DNA of 8,671 nucleotides from an uncultured Eubacteriales bacterium (GCA_934702115.1 CAKUYF010000032.1:1-8671), one strand, 5' to 3'. Counted from the stretch's first letter, positions 1 to 6,393 are shown. Program-made: numbers and translations. The notes: generated by a model from the letters alone, not told the origin.

Positions 1-549
1 GCTAGAAAGGTACTGGATTTTAACGGAGTAAGAGGAGTAACTATTGAGCGTACAAGAGGATATTTTACTGATTATTTTGATTCCAGAAGTGAAAGAATTT
101 GTCTTTCGGATAATGTATACGACGCTGCTACCATAGCATCTGTAAGTGTTGCAGCACATGAATCCGGACATGCTACTCAATATTCTAAAAATTATTTTCC
201 TTTAAAATTACGGCATTTATTAGTTCCGGTAACACAAATTGGCTCTAATTTATCCATGCCTTTTATAATTTTAGGGCTTATGGTTCCAGCTTGGGGGTAT
301 TTTGTAAACATAGGTATAATTTTATTTTCGTTTGCAGTGATTTTTCAGATAGTAACTTTACCGGTAGAGTTTGATGCAAGCCGCCGAGCTTTAGAGACTA
401 TAAAAGCTACAAATATGCTTGACAGCAGTGAAGTAAAGGGAGCAAAAGCCGTTTTAAAAGCCGCCGCGTTTACTTATATTGCTGCAACTTTTACGGCGTT
501 ACTTTCTTTATTGAGATTAATATGGATGTCCAGAAATAGAAAAAATTAA
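1..549 (+). CDS. Neutral zinc metallopeptidase, YugP family (5' end missing)
   Basis: The frame is open from base 1 to a TAA at 547-549, giving 182 visible residues; the N-terminus lies outside the window. The zinc-binding signature HESGH is at visible residues 53-57 (bases 157-171), with the two His as ligands and Glu as the expected catalytic base. It is followed by hydrophobic segments around residues 85-115 and 158-176 and by the motif LPVEFDASRRAL, which is characteristic of the YugP membrane metallopeptidase family (Pfam Zn_peptidase_2). Family members are about 225 residues long, so roughly 40 residues are missing. The substrate is not known; these are integral membrane proteins of Firmicutes. 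The ATG at 256 is internal, because the HESGH motif lies upstream of it in the same frame. No terminator hairpin follows before the next gene's promoter, so some read-through is possible. Confidence 0.9.
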   Translation, partial: ARKVLDFNGVRGVTIERTRGYFTDYFDSRSERICLSDNVYDAATIASVSVAAHESGHATQYSKNYFPLKLRHLLVPVTQIGSNLSMPFIILGLMVPAWGYFVNIGIILFSFAVIFQIVTLPVEFDASRRALETIKATNMLDSSEVKGAKAVLKAAAFTYIAATFTALLSLLRLIWMSRNRKN

Positions 550-559
550 AAATTACCTG

Positions 560-588
560 TTGACTTTATAACGAAAAATTAGTATAAT
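560..588 (+). promoter_or_regulatory. Housekeeping (sigma-A) promoter for the 628-1899 gene
   Basis: TTGACT at 560-565 (5 of 6 to TTGACA) and TATAAT at 583-588 (6 of 6) are separated by 17 bases, the ideal spacing. Transcription would start near base 595, leaving a leader of about 33 nt. An AGGAGA ribosome binding site at 617-622 lies 5 bases before the ATG at 628. This is the best promoter in the window and implies vegetative expression of the downstream gene. Basis: read directly from the sequence; not tested experimentally. Confidence 0.85.
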
Positions 589-627
589 GATAATGTAATA
601 TCTATTTAGATAAAACAGGAGAAACTT

Positions 628-1899
628 ATGAATTTTAATATTAAAACAAAAAAGAGAATAGCCGGTCTAATGGCAATGGTTAGTTTAAGCAGTACTTTTT
701 CACCTTCCTTATATGCTAGTGAAACTGATTCAAAAAAGCAAGGATGTAAAAATTACTGGATTAACAAATTTGATAAAAAAACCTGTGTTAAAATAGGTGG
801 AGCAATTATAGGTGTACCATTGATAGCGTTAGTTGGGATTAAAGGCGCTAAGAGATTATATAAAGCTTTTAATAGGCGCAAATTTGAAAAAATATATGAT
901 ATGATTAAAAATGAAGATTATTCCGCTTTTAAGACAAAAATGGGAGAAGATTTAGGCGAAGTAATTAAAGATCTCACAGATTGTATTTTAACACATGATG
1001 AATATTGTTTATATTGTTCTATGAGAACAATTAATAGATTAGGGGCGATCTGTGATGAAAATGGTGTGACCATGGGTCAAATTCCGAATCGGACTAGTCA
1101 AGATGTGGATTCTCTGAAAAGGAAACAGTTAACTGAAATTACTGAAGTACTCAGAGGCACTTTATGTAATGTAACAGATAACTCACTGAAAGATGATATT
1201 GAGCTTTTAATTGACCTTGTTAATATATCCATTGAAGTCCTTGACGAACGTAACCGCCCGATTCAGGTGGACGATCATTCCATTGGTCCACCCATTTTGG
1301 CTCCTCGCTCTGTATCTCCTCCGCAATATTCTTCGGTTTCCGAAGATGATGAGACTTCTTCTGAAGATTCCTATGGACCAGCTCATAGTGTCATTCCACA
1401 ATCTGCTGGTTCTGATATGGGTTCATCACCTTTTTATGTGCCTTTTCAGACTTGTGATTCAACCCCCCAGTTTAATGTTTTTGATATGGATCAGTCTTCC
1501 CGCCATGTGATTTATAGAATGCAGGGTGGTATTGTAAATAGTGGGATTCCAAGTAGTAATATAATAATGCCTCCTAATCCAAATTGCCCAGGTACAAGTT
1601 TTCCCTCTTCTTTGGAACCGGATTCAATGGGCGTGACTAGAGAAACTTCTCTTGAAAATACTACTGCACCATCTCTTTATCAAGCACCACTCGCTGGTTC
1701 TGGTATAAATTCGTTCCAGTTTGGGGCTCCACAGCCAGCGTCCCCTATAGAGGTTCAGCCTACTGTAAATAACAGGGGTCCTTTTGGAGGTGCTAATGTA
1801 CAATCTTTTGATCAACCACAACAACCTGATAATTTTGATGTAGATCAACCATCAAGTGAGTCTCCTACCCCCAGTTCATCTTCAGAAGATGCTGAATAA
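628..1899 (+). CDS. Unrecognised exported or membrane protein with Pro/Ser/Gln-rich acidic tail
   Basis: I do not recognise this 423-residue protein. It begins with a basic n-region (residues 1-10, several Lys/Arg) and a hydrophobic core (11-30) ending in SLYA-S, a plausible signal peptidase I site after Ala30. A second hydrophobic stretch at about 54-73 is a likely membrane segment, followed at once by a very basic stretch (KGAKRLYKAFNRRK). Residues 85-210 look helical and contain several Cys (119, 127, 130, 142, 180). From about residue 210 to the end it is low complexity, rich in Pro, Ser, Gln, Asn and Asp, with acidic Ser clusters (238-248 and 417-423), a PPQY motif at 231-234, and loosely repeated FDxDQ-type segments (285-291, 394-397, 403-410). 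The tail is probably disordered. Topology is ambiguous: the positive-inside rule would put the tail in the cytoplasm, while a cleaved signal suggests export. It has its own strong promoter and ribosome binding site. Function unknown; a surface-exposed or secreted protein is one inference. Confidence 0.85.
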   Translation: MNFNIKTKKRIAGLMAMVSLSSTFSPSLYASETDSKKQGCKNYWINKFDKKTCVKIGGAIIGVPLIALVGIKGAKRLYKAFNRRKFEKIYDMIKNEDYSAFKTKMGEDLGEVIKDLTDCILTHDEYCLYCSMRTINRLGAICDENGVTMGQIPNRTSQDVDSLKRKQLTEITEVLRGTLCNVTDNSLKDDIELLIDLVNISIEVLDERNRPIQVDDHSIGPPILAPRSVSPPQYSSVSEDDETSSEDSYGPAHSVIPQSAGSDMGSSPFYVPFQTCDSTPQFNVFDMDQSSRHVIYRMQGGIVNSGIPSSNIIMPPNPNCPGTSFPSSLEPDSMGVTRETSLENTTAPSLYQAPLAGSGINSFQFGAPQPASPIEVQPTVNNRGPFGGANVQSFDQPQQPDNFDVDQPSSESPTPSSSSEDAE

Positions 1900-2028
1900 G
1901 AATTAAATTCAAGCAAGTAGTATATTCTTCTTTTACCATAAGATGTAAGTAATCAATTAAAGTGAATATATTAAAAAAACAGTTTCTATGGTATGGAAGG
2001 TTTTAACGGTTTATAAAATATTAAAAAT

Positions 2029-2053
2029 AAAGTAGTGATTCTTTCACTACTTT
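2029..2053 (-). terminator. Terminator between convergent genes, strongest for spoVAD
   Basis: A 10-bp perfect hairpin has arms 2029-2038 and 2044-2053 around a 5-base loop (core AGTAGTGA / TCACTACT). On the minus strand it lies 7 bases after the spoVAD stop and is followed by ATTTTT, so it fits a rho-independent terminator for spoVAD. On the plus strand it is followed by only a weak T-rich tail (TCTGTTATT), so it may also serve the 628-1899 gene, whose stop is about 130 bases upstream. Confidence 0.8.
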
Positions 2054-2060
2054 TCTGTTA

Positions 2061-3071
2061 TTAGTCTGCAACAATATTTATAAGATGAGCTACTCCGGGA
2101 ATAGTTTCACCTTGCTGTGCTGAAGTAGGAGACATAAGGGCTCCGGTAGCTATAAATAAAATATTTTTTAGTTCTTTTTCTTTTACTTTATTGAGAATAT
2201 AAGAACAAAGTATTGAAGCCGAGCATCCGCAACCTGAGCCTCCGGCGTGGACGTCTTGTTTTTCTTTGTAATATATCATAAGTCCACCGTCATTATAGTT
2301 TTCTTTTAACTCGATTCCTTCTTTTTTTAACAGTTGTTTTAAAAGTGAAGTACCTACTTCGCCCAAGTCTCCTGTTAAGATTAAATCGTAATCTTCTGGT
2401 GAAGTTTTAGTGTCCTCGAAGAAAGCGAGTAAGGTTTTAGCTGCTGAAGGAGCCATAGCTGCCCCCATGTTATTAGGGTCTTTTATTCCCAAGTCGGTTA
2501 TTCTCCCTATAGTACAGTACTTTATTTTAGGTCCTCTTTCTTGTTGACTCACCAGTACCGCACCTGCTCCTGTTACAGTCCACTGAGCAGTTGGAGTACG
2601 TTGACCTCCGTATTGGAGTGGAAAGCGAAATTGCCTTTCTGAAGAGCAGTAGTGGGATGATGTTACTGCAATTGAATAATTTGCAATTCCTGCTTCAATA
2701 CTTGTAGCGGCTAAAAAAAGAGATTGAGCCATTGTAGAGCATGCGCCAAATTGTCCAAGGAAGGGAATATCTAAAGATCGGAGCCCGAAAGCCGATGACA
2801 TACATTGGTTTAATAAATCTCCTGCGAAAATGTAATTTACTTCTGAAGGTTCCATATTACATTTTTTAAGTAAAATTTTCACTGTTTCGGTTTGAAGTCT
2901 ACTTTCGGATTTTTCCCACGAAGACTCTTTGAGGGTAGTGTCTTCAAAAATCTTGTCAAATTGTTTTCCTAAAGGTCCCTCTGATTCTTTTTTCCCACAT
3001 GTTGCGGCAAATCCTTTAATAGTAGGATTATTTTGCATTAATATAGTATATTTCCCTATTCGTTTGGCCAT
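2061..3071 (-). CDS. spoVAD: Stage V sporulation protein AD (SpoVAD)
   Basis: This 336-residue protein matches the SpoVAD family in length and sequence throughout. It has a thiolase-like fold, with the nucleophile-region motif FGACSTMAQS at residues 108-117 (Cys111), the stretch VTSSHYCSSERQFRFPLQYG at 136-155, and a Gly/Cys-rich GGSGCGCSAS at 277-286. In Bacillus, SpoVAD binds dipicolinic acid and is part of the SpoVA machinery that moves DPA into the forespore and out during germination; it sits at the inner forespore membrane. The ATG at 3071 is preceded by AAGGAG at 3083-3088, 11 bases upstream. spoVAD is usually flanked by spoVAC and spoVAE, but neither is adjacent here: the gene has its own candidate promoter and its own terminator, so it looks monocistronic. 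No truncation or frameshift is seen. Confidence 0.95.
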   Translation of the reverse strand: MAKRIGKYTILMQNNPTIKGFAATCGKKESEGPLGKQFDKIFEDTTLKESSWEKSESRLQTETVKILLKKCNMEPSEVNYIFAGDLLNQCMSSAFGLRSLDIPFLGQFGACSTMAQSLFLAATSIEAGIANYSIAVTSSHYCSSERQFRFPLQYGGQRTPTAQWTVTGAGAVLVSQQERGPKIKYCTIGRITDLGIKDPNNMGAAMAPSAAKTLLAFFEDTKTSPEDYDLILTGDLGEVGTSLLKQLLKKEGIELKENYNDGGLMIYYKEKQDVHAGGSGCGCSASILCSYILNKVKEKELKNILFIATGALMSPTSAQQGETIPGVAHLINIVAD

Positions 3072-3095
3072 AAGTTAAATCTCTCCTTTACAAAA

Positions 3096-3130
3096 AATAC
3101 CAAAATGAAAATAAGATTCATTTTAGTATT
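3096..3130 (-). repeat. Inverted repeat upstream of spoVAD, terminator-like on the minus strand
   Basis: Arms 3096-3109 and 3117-3130 are complementary at 13 of 14 positions (one C/A mismatch) around a 7-base loop. Read on the minus strand, the stem runs straight into TTTTG, resembling a GC-poor intrinsic terminator. The 5' arm coincides with the candidate spoVAD -10 element (3124-3130). It could be an operator, a terminator for read-through from the upstream operon, or both; an AT-rich chance repeat is less likely at this length. Confidence 0.6.
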
Positions 3131-3154
3131 TGATATTATAATATGAAATATTTA
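3124..3154 (-). promoter_or_regulatory. Candidate sigma-G-type promoter of spoVAD
   Basis: On the minus strand, TAAATA (3149-3154) and AATACTA (3124-3130) are separated by 18 bases. They match the forespore sigma-G consensus (TGHATA, CATAMTA) at 5 of 6 and 6 of 7 positions. spoVA genes are known sigma-G targets in Bacillus. The predicted start near 3117 leaves a leader of about 46 nt. An alternative -10 (TATAAT, 3135-3140) has only a poor -35, so a housekeeping promoter is less convincing. Confidence 0.5.
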
Positions 3155-3160
3155 ACTAAT

Positions 3161-3203
3161 CCAAAAAATTTACAGTTTATTGCTATCATGAGGCAATAAA
3201 CTG
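3161..3203 (-). terminator. Strong intrinsic terminator on the minus strand
   Basis: Arms 3173-3183 and 3193-3203 form a perfect 11-bp stem (CAGTTTATTGC / GCAATAAACTG) with a 9-base loop. On the minus strand it is followed by TAAATTTTTT, giving a six-T run four bases after the stem. No T-run follows on the plus strand. It would end transcription of the candidate small gene at 3170-3349 and any read-through from the operon upstream, just before the spoVAD promoter. Confidence 0.8.
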
Positions 3204-3349
3204 GACACAGATGCTTGATTGGTATTTAAATTTTGTCGTGAAGAGTCTGTAGTTAAGTCTTCATTATTCTTTATACCATACATTTTGAGTATTTTATTCT
3301 TTATAAAATTGCTTAACTTAAATGATGAATTTTTTTCAGAATTATTCAA
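3170..3349 (-). CDS. Candidate small protein, 59 residues, TTG start
   Basis: On the minus strand, a TTG at 3347-3349 preceded by AGGTGG at 3354-3359 (4-base spacing) opens a frame of 59 codons ending in TAA at 3170-3172. An in-frame TGA just upstream limits the start. The stop directly follows the last base of the terminator stem, a common arrangement for a real gene's end. The product starts (M)NNSEKNSSFKLSNF, has a basic, possibly amphipathic segment around residues 10-28 (KLSNFIKNKILKMYGIK), then a hydrophilic tail rich in Asn, Ser, Thr and Asp. There is no signal peptide and no clear membrane helix. I do not recognise a family. A weak candidate promoter lies at 3384-3412. In DNA this AT-rich, a 59-codon open frame can arise by chance but is not frequent; the agreement of binding site, frame and terminator is what supports it. 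Confidence 0.5.
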   Translation of the reverse strand: MNNSEKNSSFKLSNFIKNKILKMYGIKNNEDLTTDSSRQNLNTNQASVSSLLPHDSNKL

Positions 3350-3383
3350 AATACCACCTGCTCACTTTATTAATTTTCTCACT

Positions 3384-3412
3384 ATCCTATCAAACTAACG
3401 AATTAAAATCAA
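3384..3412 (-). promoter_or_regulatory. Weak candidate promoter for the small gene
   Basis: On the minus strand, TTGATT (3407-3412) and TAGGAT (3384-3389) are separated by 17 bases. Each matches the sigma-A consensus at 4 of 6 positions. A start near 3377 would give a leader of about 28 nt ahead of the TTG at 3349. Matches of this quality are common in AT-rich DNA, so this is tentative. Apart from this, the small gene's ribosome binding site and the weak terminator at 3437-3471, I see nothing in 3350-3481. Confidence 0.3.
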
Positions 3413-3436
3413 GGAAAATTAGGTACAGAATAAACT

Positions 3437-3471
3437 AAAAAATCCTTAAATCAAGCTTAAATTTCTTAATT
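3437..3471 (-). terminator. Weak terminator candidate after the GGGtGRT gene
   Basis: On the minus strand, AATTAAG (3465-3471) can pair with CTTGATT (3449-3455) through a 7-bp stem with one U-G wobble and a 9-base loop. A six-T run at 3437-3442 follows. It begins 10 bases past the stop codon, which is the right place, but the stem is AU-rich and weak, so leakage to the terminator at 3161-3203 is likely. Confidence 0.35.
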
Positions 3472-3481
3472 GAGCATCATG

Positions 3482-4495
3482 TTAAATGTTACTCTTGTAT
3501 TGTTCGACTTCTACTGTACATGCAACGGTAGCACCTACTATTGGATTGTTTCCCATGCCTATAAAACCCATCATTTCAACATGAGCAGGGACTGAAGAGG
3601 AACCGGCAAATTGTGCATCACTGTGCATTCTACCCATGGAGTCGGTTAATCCGTATGAAGCAGGACCGGCTCGCATATTATCGGGATGCAAAGTTCTTCC
3701 GGTACCTCCTCCCGACGCCACGGAGAAATACTTGTGATTATTTTCTATGGACCATTTTTTATATGTTCCGGCTACAACATGTTGAAAACGTGTTGGATTA
3801 GTTGAATTTCCTGTTATAGAAATATCAACCTTTTCATGTTTAAGTATCTCAAGTCCTTCTAAAGGATCATTGGCACCGTAGCATTTTATCTTTGAATTTT
3901 CGGAATTGGAAAAAGCTTTTTCGGATAAGACTTCTAAACAATTATTTTTGTAATTTAGATTGGTATGAACATAGGTAAACCCGTTAACTCTTGATATTAT
4001 ATATGCTGCGTCTTTACCTAGACCGTTGAGTATTACTTTTAAAGGATTTTTCCTAACTTTGTTTGCAAATTTTACTATTCCTATGGCACCTTCCGCAGCG
4101 GCAAAGGATTCATGGCCGGCAATGAAAGCAAAGCATTGAGTAGTTTCTGTAAGCAATTTAGCTGCGAGGTTTCCGTGGCCGATTCCGACTTTTCTTACAT
4201 CTGCTACCGACCCCGGAATGCAAAAAGATTGAAGCCCTTCCCCGATGACTTGAGAAATTTCAACAGCTGATTTTGCAGATGATACAATAGCTCCGGCACA
4301 TCCTAAAATATAAGCCCAAGCTGCATTATCAAATGCAATAGGTTGAATGCTTTTTACTATTTTTTCAGGAAAAATTTTTGCTTTTTCGCAGATAGCTTTT
4401 GCGGTGTTAAGATCTTCTATTTGGTATTTTTTTAGAAATTTTTCTATTTGGTGCATTCTATTTTCTTGACCTTCAAAATGATTTTTAGTATTCAT
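3482..4495 (-). CDS. GGGtGRT protein (conserved, function unknown)
   Basis: The signature GGGTGRT is at residues 262-268, followed by a highly conserved Gly/Met-rich C-terminal region (RAGPASYGLTDSMGRMHSDA, then GSSSVPAHVEMMGFIGMGNNP). This identifies the GGGtGRT family (Pfam), which is typical of anaerobic bacteria and some archaea and has no established biochemical role. The N-terminal part has an Ala/Gly-rich segment (about 58-80) and the motif VGIGHGNLAAKLL. No signal peptide is present, so it is presumably cytoplasmic. I prefer the ATG at 4495 (337 residues): AAAGGA at 4505-4510 lies 9 bases ahead of it, whereas the in-frame ATG at 4513 has no binding site and that start would bury the AAAGGA. 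The gene follows the nifU-like gene by 47 bases from this start; the pairing recurs in this family and suggests a joint, possibly Fe-S-related role. That role is inference. Confidence 0.9.
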   Translation of the reverse strand: MNTKNHFEGQENRMHQIEKFLKKYQIEDLNTAKAICEKAKIFPEKIVKSIQPIAFDNAAWAYILGCAGAIVSSAKSAVEISQVIGEGLQSFCIPGSVADVRKVGIGHGNLAAKLLTETTQCFAFIAGHESFAAAEGAIGIVKFANKVRKNPLKVILNGLGKDAAYIISRVNGFTYVHTNLNYKNNCLEVLSEKAFSNSENSKIKCYGANDPLEGLEILKHEKVDISITGNSTNPTRFQHVVAGTYKKWSIENNHKYFSVASGGGTGRTLHPDNMRAGPASYGLTDSMGRMHSDAQFAGSSSVPAHVEMMGFIGMGNNPIVGATVACTVEVEQYKSNI

Positions 4496-4542
4496 GAAAT
4501 ACGATCCTTTCATTTGATGTTTGATTGTGCTTTATTTACTGT

Positions 4543-5235
4543 TTATTCTTTTCGAGGATCTATATATCTTAATGCTTCAGAGTAGCGTCCGTACACTCCT
4601 ATGCTTTGTTCAAAAGCTTCTTGAGCACTTACTCCGTTTTTTATTTTATCAATCATAATTCCTGGATTTACGAATTTATATCCGATAATTTCATCATTTT
4701 CGTTAAGACCAAGTGAGATTATGTATCCTTCTGCTGTTTGCATATACCGTACACCTTTAAGGCCGGTACTAAATACTGTTCCTACTTGAGAGCATTTTCC
4801 TTTCCCTAAATCTTCAAGTGAAGAGCCAACAGGAAGACCGTTTTCAGAAAATGCAGTTTGGGATCTTCCGTATGCGAGTTGAAGAAATATTTCTTTCATA
4901 GCGTCATTTATGGCGTCGCAGACTAAATCAGTATTGAAAGCTTCCATTAAAGTTTTGCCTGGAAGAATTTCTCCCGCCATAGCTGCCGAATGAGTCATTC
5001 CTGAGCAGCCAATGGTTTCCACAAGAGCTTCTTCTATAACTCCATTTTTTACGTTTAAAGTCAGTTTACATCCCCCTTGTTGAGGAGCACATTTTCCTAT
5101 TCCATGAGAGAGTCCGGATATATCCTTTACTTCATAAGCTTTTATCCATTTTCCTTCTTCCGGAATGGGAGATGGTCCATGATGAGGGCATGATTTAATG
5201 CAAGACATATTTTTTACATTCTGAGTATAATCCAT
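4543..5235 (-). CDS. NifU/IscU-like iron-sulfur cluster assembly scaffold protein
   Basis: The 230-residue product has an N-terminal NifU-like domain. Candidate cluster-binding cysteines are Cys49 and Cys56 (GKCAPQQGGCKL), Cys77 (IGCSGMTHSA) and Cys106 (LVCDAI). The last two fit the spacing expected in IscU/NifU scaffolds; the usual three ligands cannot be assigned with certainty from sequence alone. An extra CxxxC pair (Cys12, Cys16) lies in the N-terminal tail before HHG. Residues 130-230 form an additional domain beyond canonical IscU (about 130 residues), which is typical of the subgroup encoded next to GGGtGRT proteins. No iscS/nifS cysteine desulfurase gene is in the window, so a sulfur donor must come from elsewhere. 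The start is set by a perfect AGGAGG at 5243-5248, 7 bases before the ATG, and this site begins immediately after the murG stop, which implies cotranscription and possible translational coupling. Confidence 0.88.
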   Translation of the reverse strand: MDYTQNVKNMSCIKSCPHHGPSPIPEEGKWIKAYEVKDISGLSHGIGKCAPQQGGCKLTLNVKNGVIEEALVETIGCSGMTHSAAMAGEILPGKTLMEAFNTDLVCDAINDAMKEIFLQLAYGRSQTAFSENGLPVGSSLEDLGKGKCSQVGTVFSTGLKGVRYMQTAEGYIISLGLNENDEIIGYKFVNPGIMIDKIKNGVSAQEAFEQSIGVYGRYSEALRYIDPRKE

Positions 5236-5250
5236 ATCTATTCCTCCTAG

Positions 5251-6372
5251 CTATTTATTTTCTATGGTATCTTTTATGATTTGGTATATTCTTTCTGTTG
5301 AATTTGTAATAGCAATTTTTTCAAGATTTCTTGAATATTCTGCTTTTATATTCTTAGGACTAGTAAGAATTCTTTCAACTTCATTTATTAATTTTTCATA
5401 TGTTAGATTCTTTTCCTCTATCATGCTTGCGGCGTTAGAGTTTACCAATGCCAAAGCGTTATAATATTGATGATTTTCAGCAACGTTAGGGGAAGGTATT
5501 AATATGGAAGGCTTTTTAGAGGCTTGAAGCTCGCTTATTGTAGTTGCACCCGCTCGGCATATTACTACATCTGCAGCAGCTAAACATTCGGCCATATTGT
5601 CTATGTATTCTTTTATTATATATTGTGGATTTTTTATATCTATGTTATTTTCTTTTAGAGTATTCAAAAATACATGCCCTTTTTTTCCATAAGCATGGAT
5701 GAAGTTGTAACTTGAATTATTCCCTTGCTTTATAATCATTTCAGCAATCACGTTATTTATGGTTTTTGCTCCGAGACTTCCCCCGAATGAAAGTATAACA
5801 GGGTTATTGTTTAAGTTAAGCTTTTTACGTGATTCTTTGGAATCAAGAGTGGCTATTTTTTTCCTTACAGGAGTACCTGTAATTGAAATTTTTATATTAG
5901 AAGGAAGATGTTTTTTTGCTTCTTCATTTACGACCAGTACTCTGGTCGCTTTTTTAGCAAGAAGTTTAGTAGTTACTCCTGGATAAGAATTAGAGTCATG
6001 AATTAAAAATGGGATTTTTAACGCTGAAGCTTCTCTTAAAAATGGACCGCTTACGTACCCGCCTGTACCCACGCAAATATCCGGTTTAAATTCTTTAAGT
6101 ATTTTTCTGGATTCAAATGTAGAAATTATTATATTCTTAATAGTTACTATATTTTTCTTTATAGAATTTAGGTCTAATTTTCTTGAAAATCCGGATATGG
6201 TTATACCCCTGAATTCAAATCCGGCTTTAGGTACTAAGCTTTCTTCCATTCCGCCTTTTGCTCCAACATACAAAATACTGCTGCTTGGATCGTTTTCTTT
6301 TACGTATTGAGCCAGTGCCAAAGCGGGATTTATATGTCCTGCAGTGCCACCACCAACAAAAATTATTTTCAT
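5251..6372 (-). CDS. murG: MurG, lipid II-forming N-acetylglucosaminyltransferase
   Basis: MurG is the membrane-associated GT28 glycosyltransferase that adds GlcNAc from UDP-GlcNAc to lipid I, giving lipid II on the cytoplasmic face. The 373-residue product has the N-terminal glycine loop GGGTAGHINPALA (7-19, with the conserved His13), GTGGYVSGP (102-110), the second nucleotide loop FGGSLGAKTIN (196-206), and the donor-binding region ICRAGATTISEL (271-282, Glu281) followed by PSPNVAENHQYYNA. The usual HEQN acceptor-site motif reads HDSN at 125-128, a deviation. I chose the ATG at 6372 because GGAGG at 6378-6382 lies 5 bases upstream; an in-frame ATG at 6384 overlaps this binding site and one at 6390 lies before it. 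Starting at 6372 also puts the family motif at the usual distance from Met. It lies 21 bases after ftsW in the same operon. Confidence 0.96.
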   Translation of the reverse strand: MKIIFVGGGTAGHINPALALAQYVKENDPSSSILYVGAKGGMEESLVPKAGFEFRGITISGFSRKLDLNSIKKNIVTIKNIIISTFESRKILKEFKPDICVGTGGYVSGPFLREASALKIPFLIHDSNSYPGVTTKLLAKKATRVLVVNEEAKKHLPSNIKISITGTPVRKKIATLDSKESRKKLNLNNNPVILSFGGSLGAKTINNVIAEMIIKQGNNSSYNFIHAYGKKGHVFLNTLKENNIDIKNPQYIIKEYIDNMAECLAAADVVICRAGATTISELQASKKPSILIPSPNVAENHQYYNALALVNSNAASMIEEKNLTYEKLINEVERILTSPKNIKAEYSRNLEKIAITNSTERIYQIIKDTIENK

Positions 6373-6377
6373 TTTTT

Positions 6378-6382
6378 CCTCC
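6378..6382 (-). promoter_or_regulatory. Ribosome binding site that fixes the murG start
   Basis: GGAGG on the minus strand lies five A bases before the ATG at 6372. Starts at 6384 or 6390 would place this site inside the coding region and have no comparable site of their own. Confidence 0.8.
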
Positions 6383-6393
6383 ATTAACAAAAA

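Noticed and set aside
1207..1848. Several open frames of 64-99 codons overlapping the unknown gene on both strands (1211-1510 plus, 1207-1401 minus, 1624-1848 minus).
   Set aside because: They lie wholly inside a longer frame with signal peptide, promoter and ribosome binding site. They encode odd compositions and arise because this less AT-rich, low-complexity stretch has few stops in any frame.
1921..1993. Interleaved inverted repeats (TATATTC/GAATATA at 1921-1927 and 1964-1970; TACCATA/TATGGTA at 1934-1940 and 1987-1993) that could form a pseudoknot-like RNA fold.
   Set aside because: Seven-base AT-rich matches within 75 bases are expected by chance, and no flanking feature supports an RNA element.
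3613..3801. 62-codon plus-strand open frame.
   Set aside because: It is antisense to the most conserved part of the GGGtGRT gene, with no ribosome binding site.
5264..5986. Plus-strand open frames of 66 and 75 codons (5264-5464 and 5759-5986).
   Set aside because: Both are antisense shadows of murG, whose motifs are intact on the minus strand.
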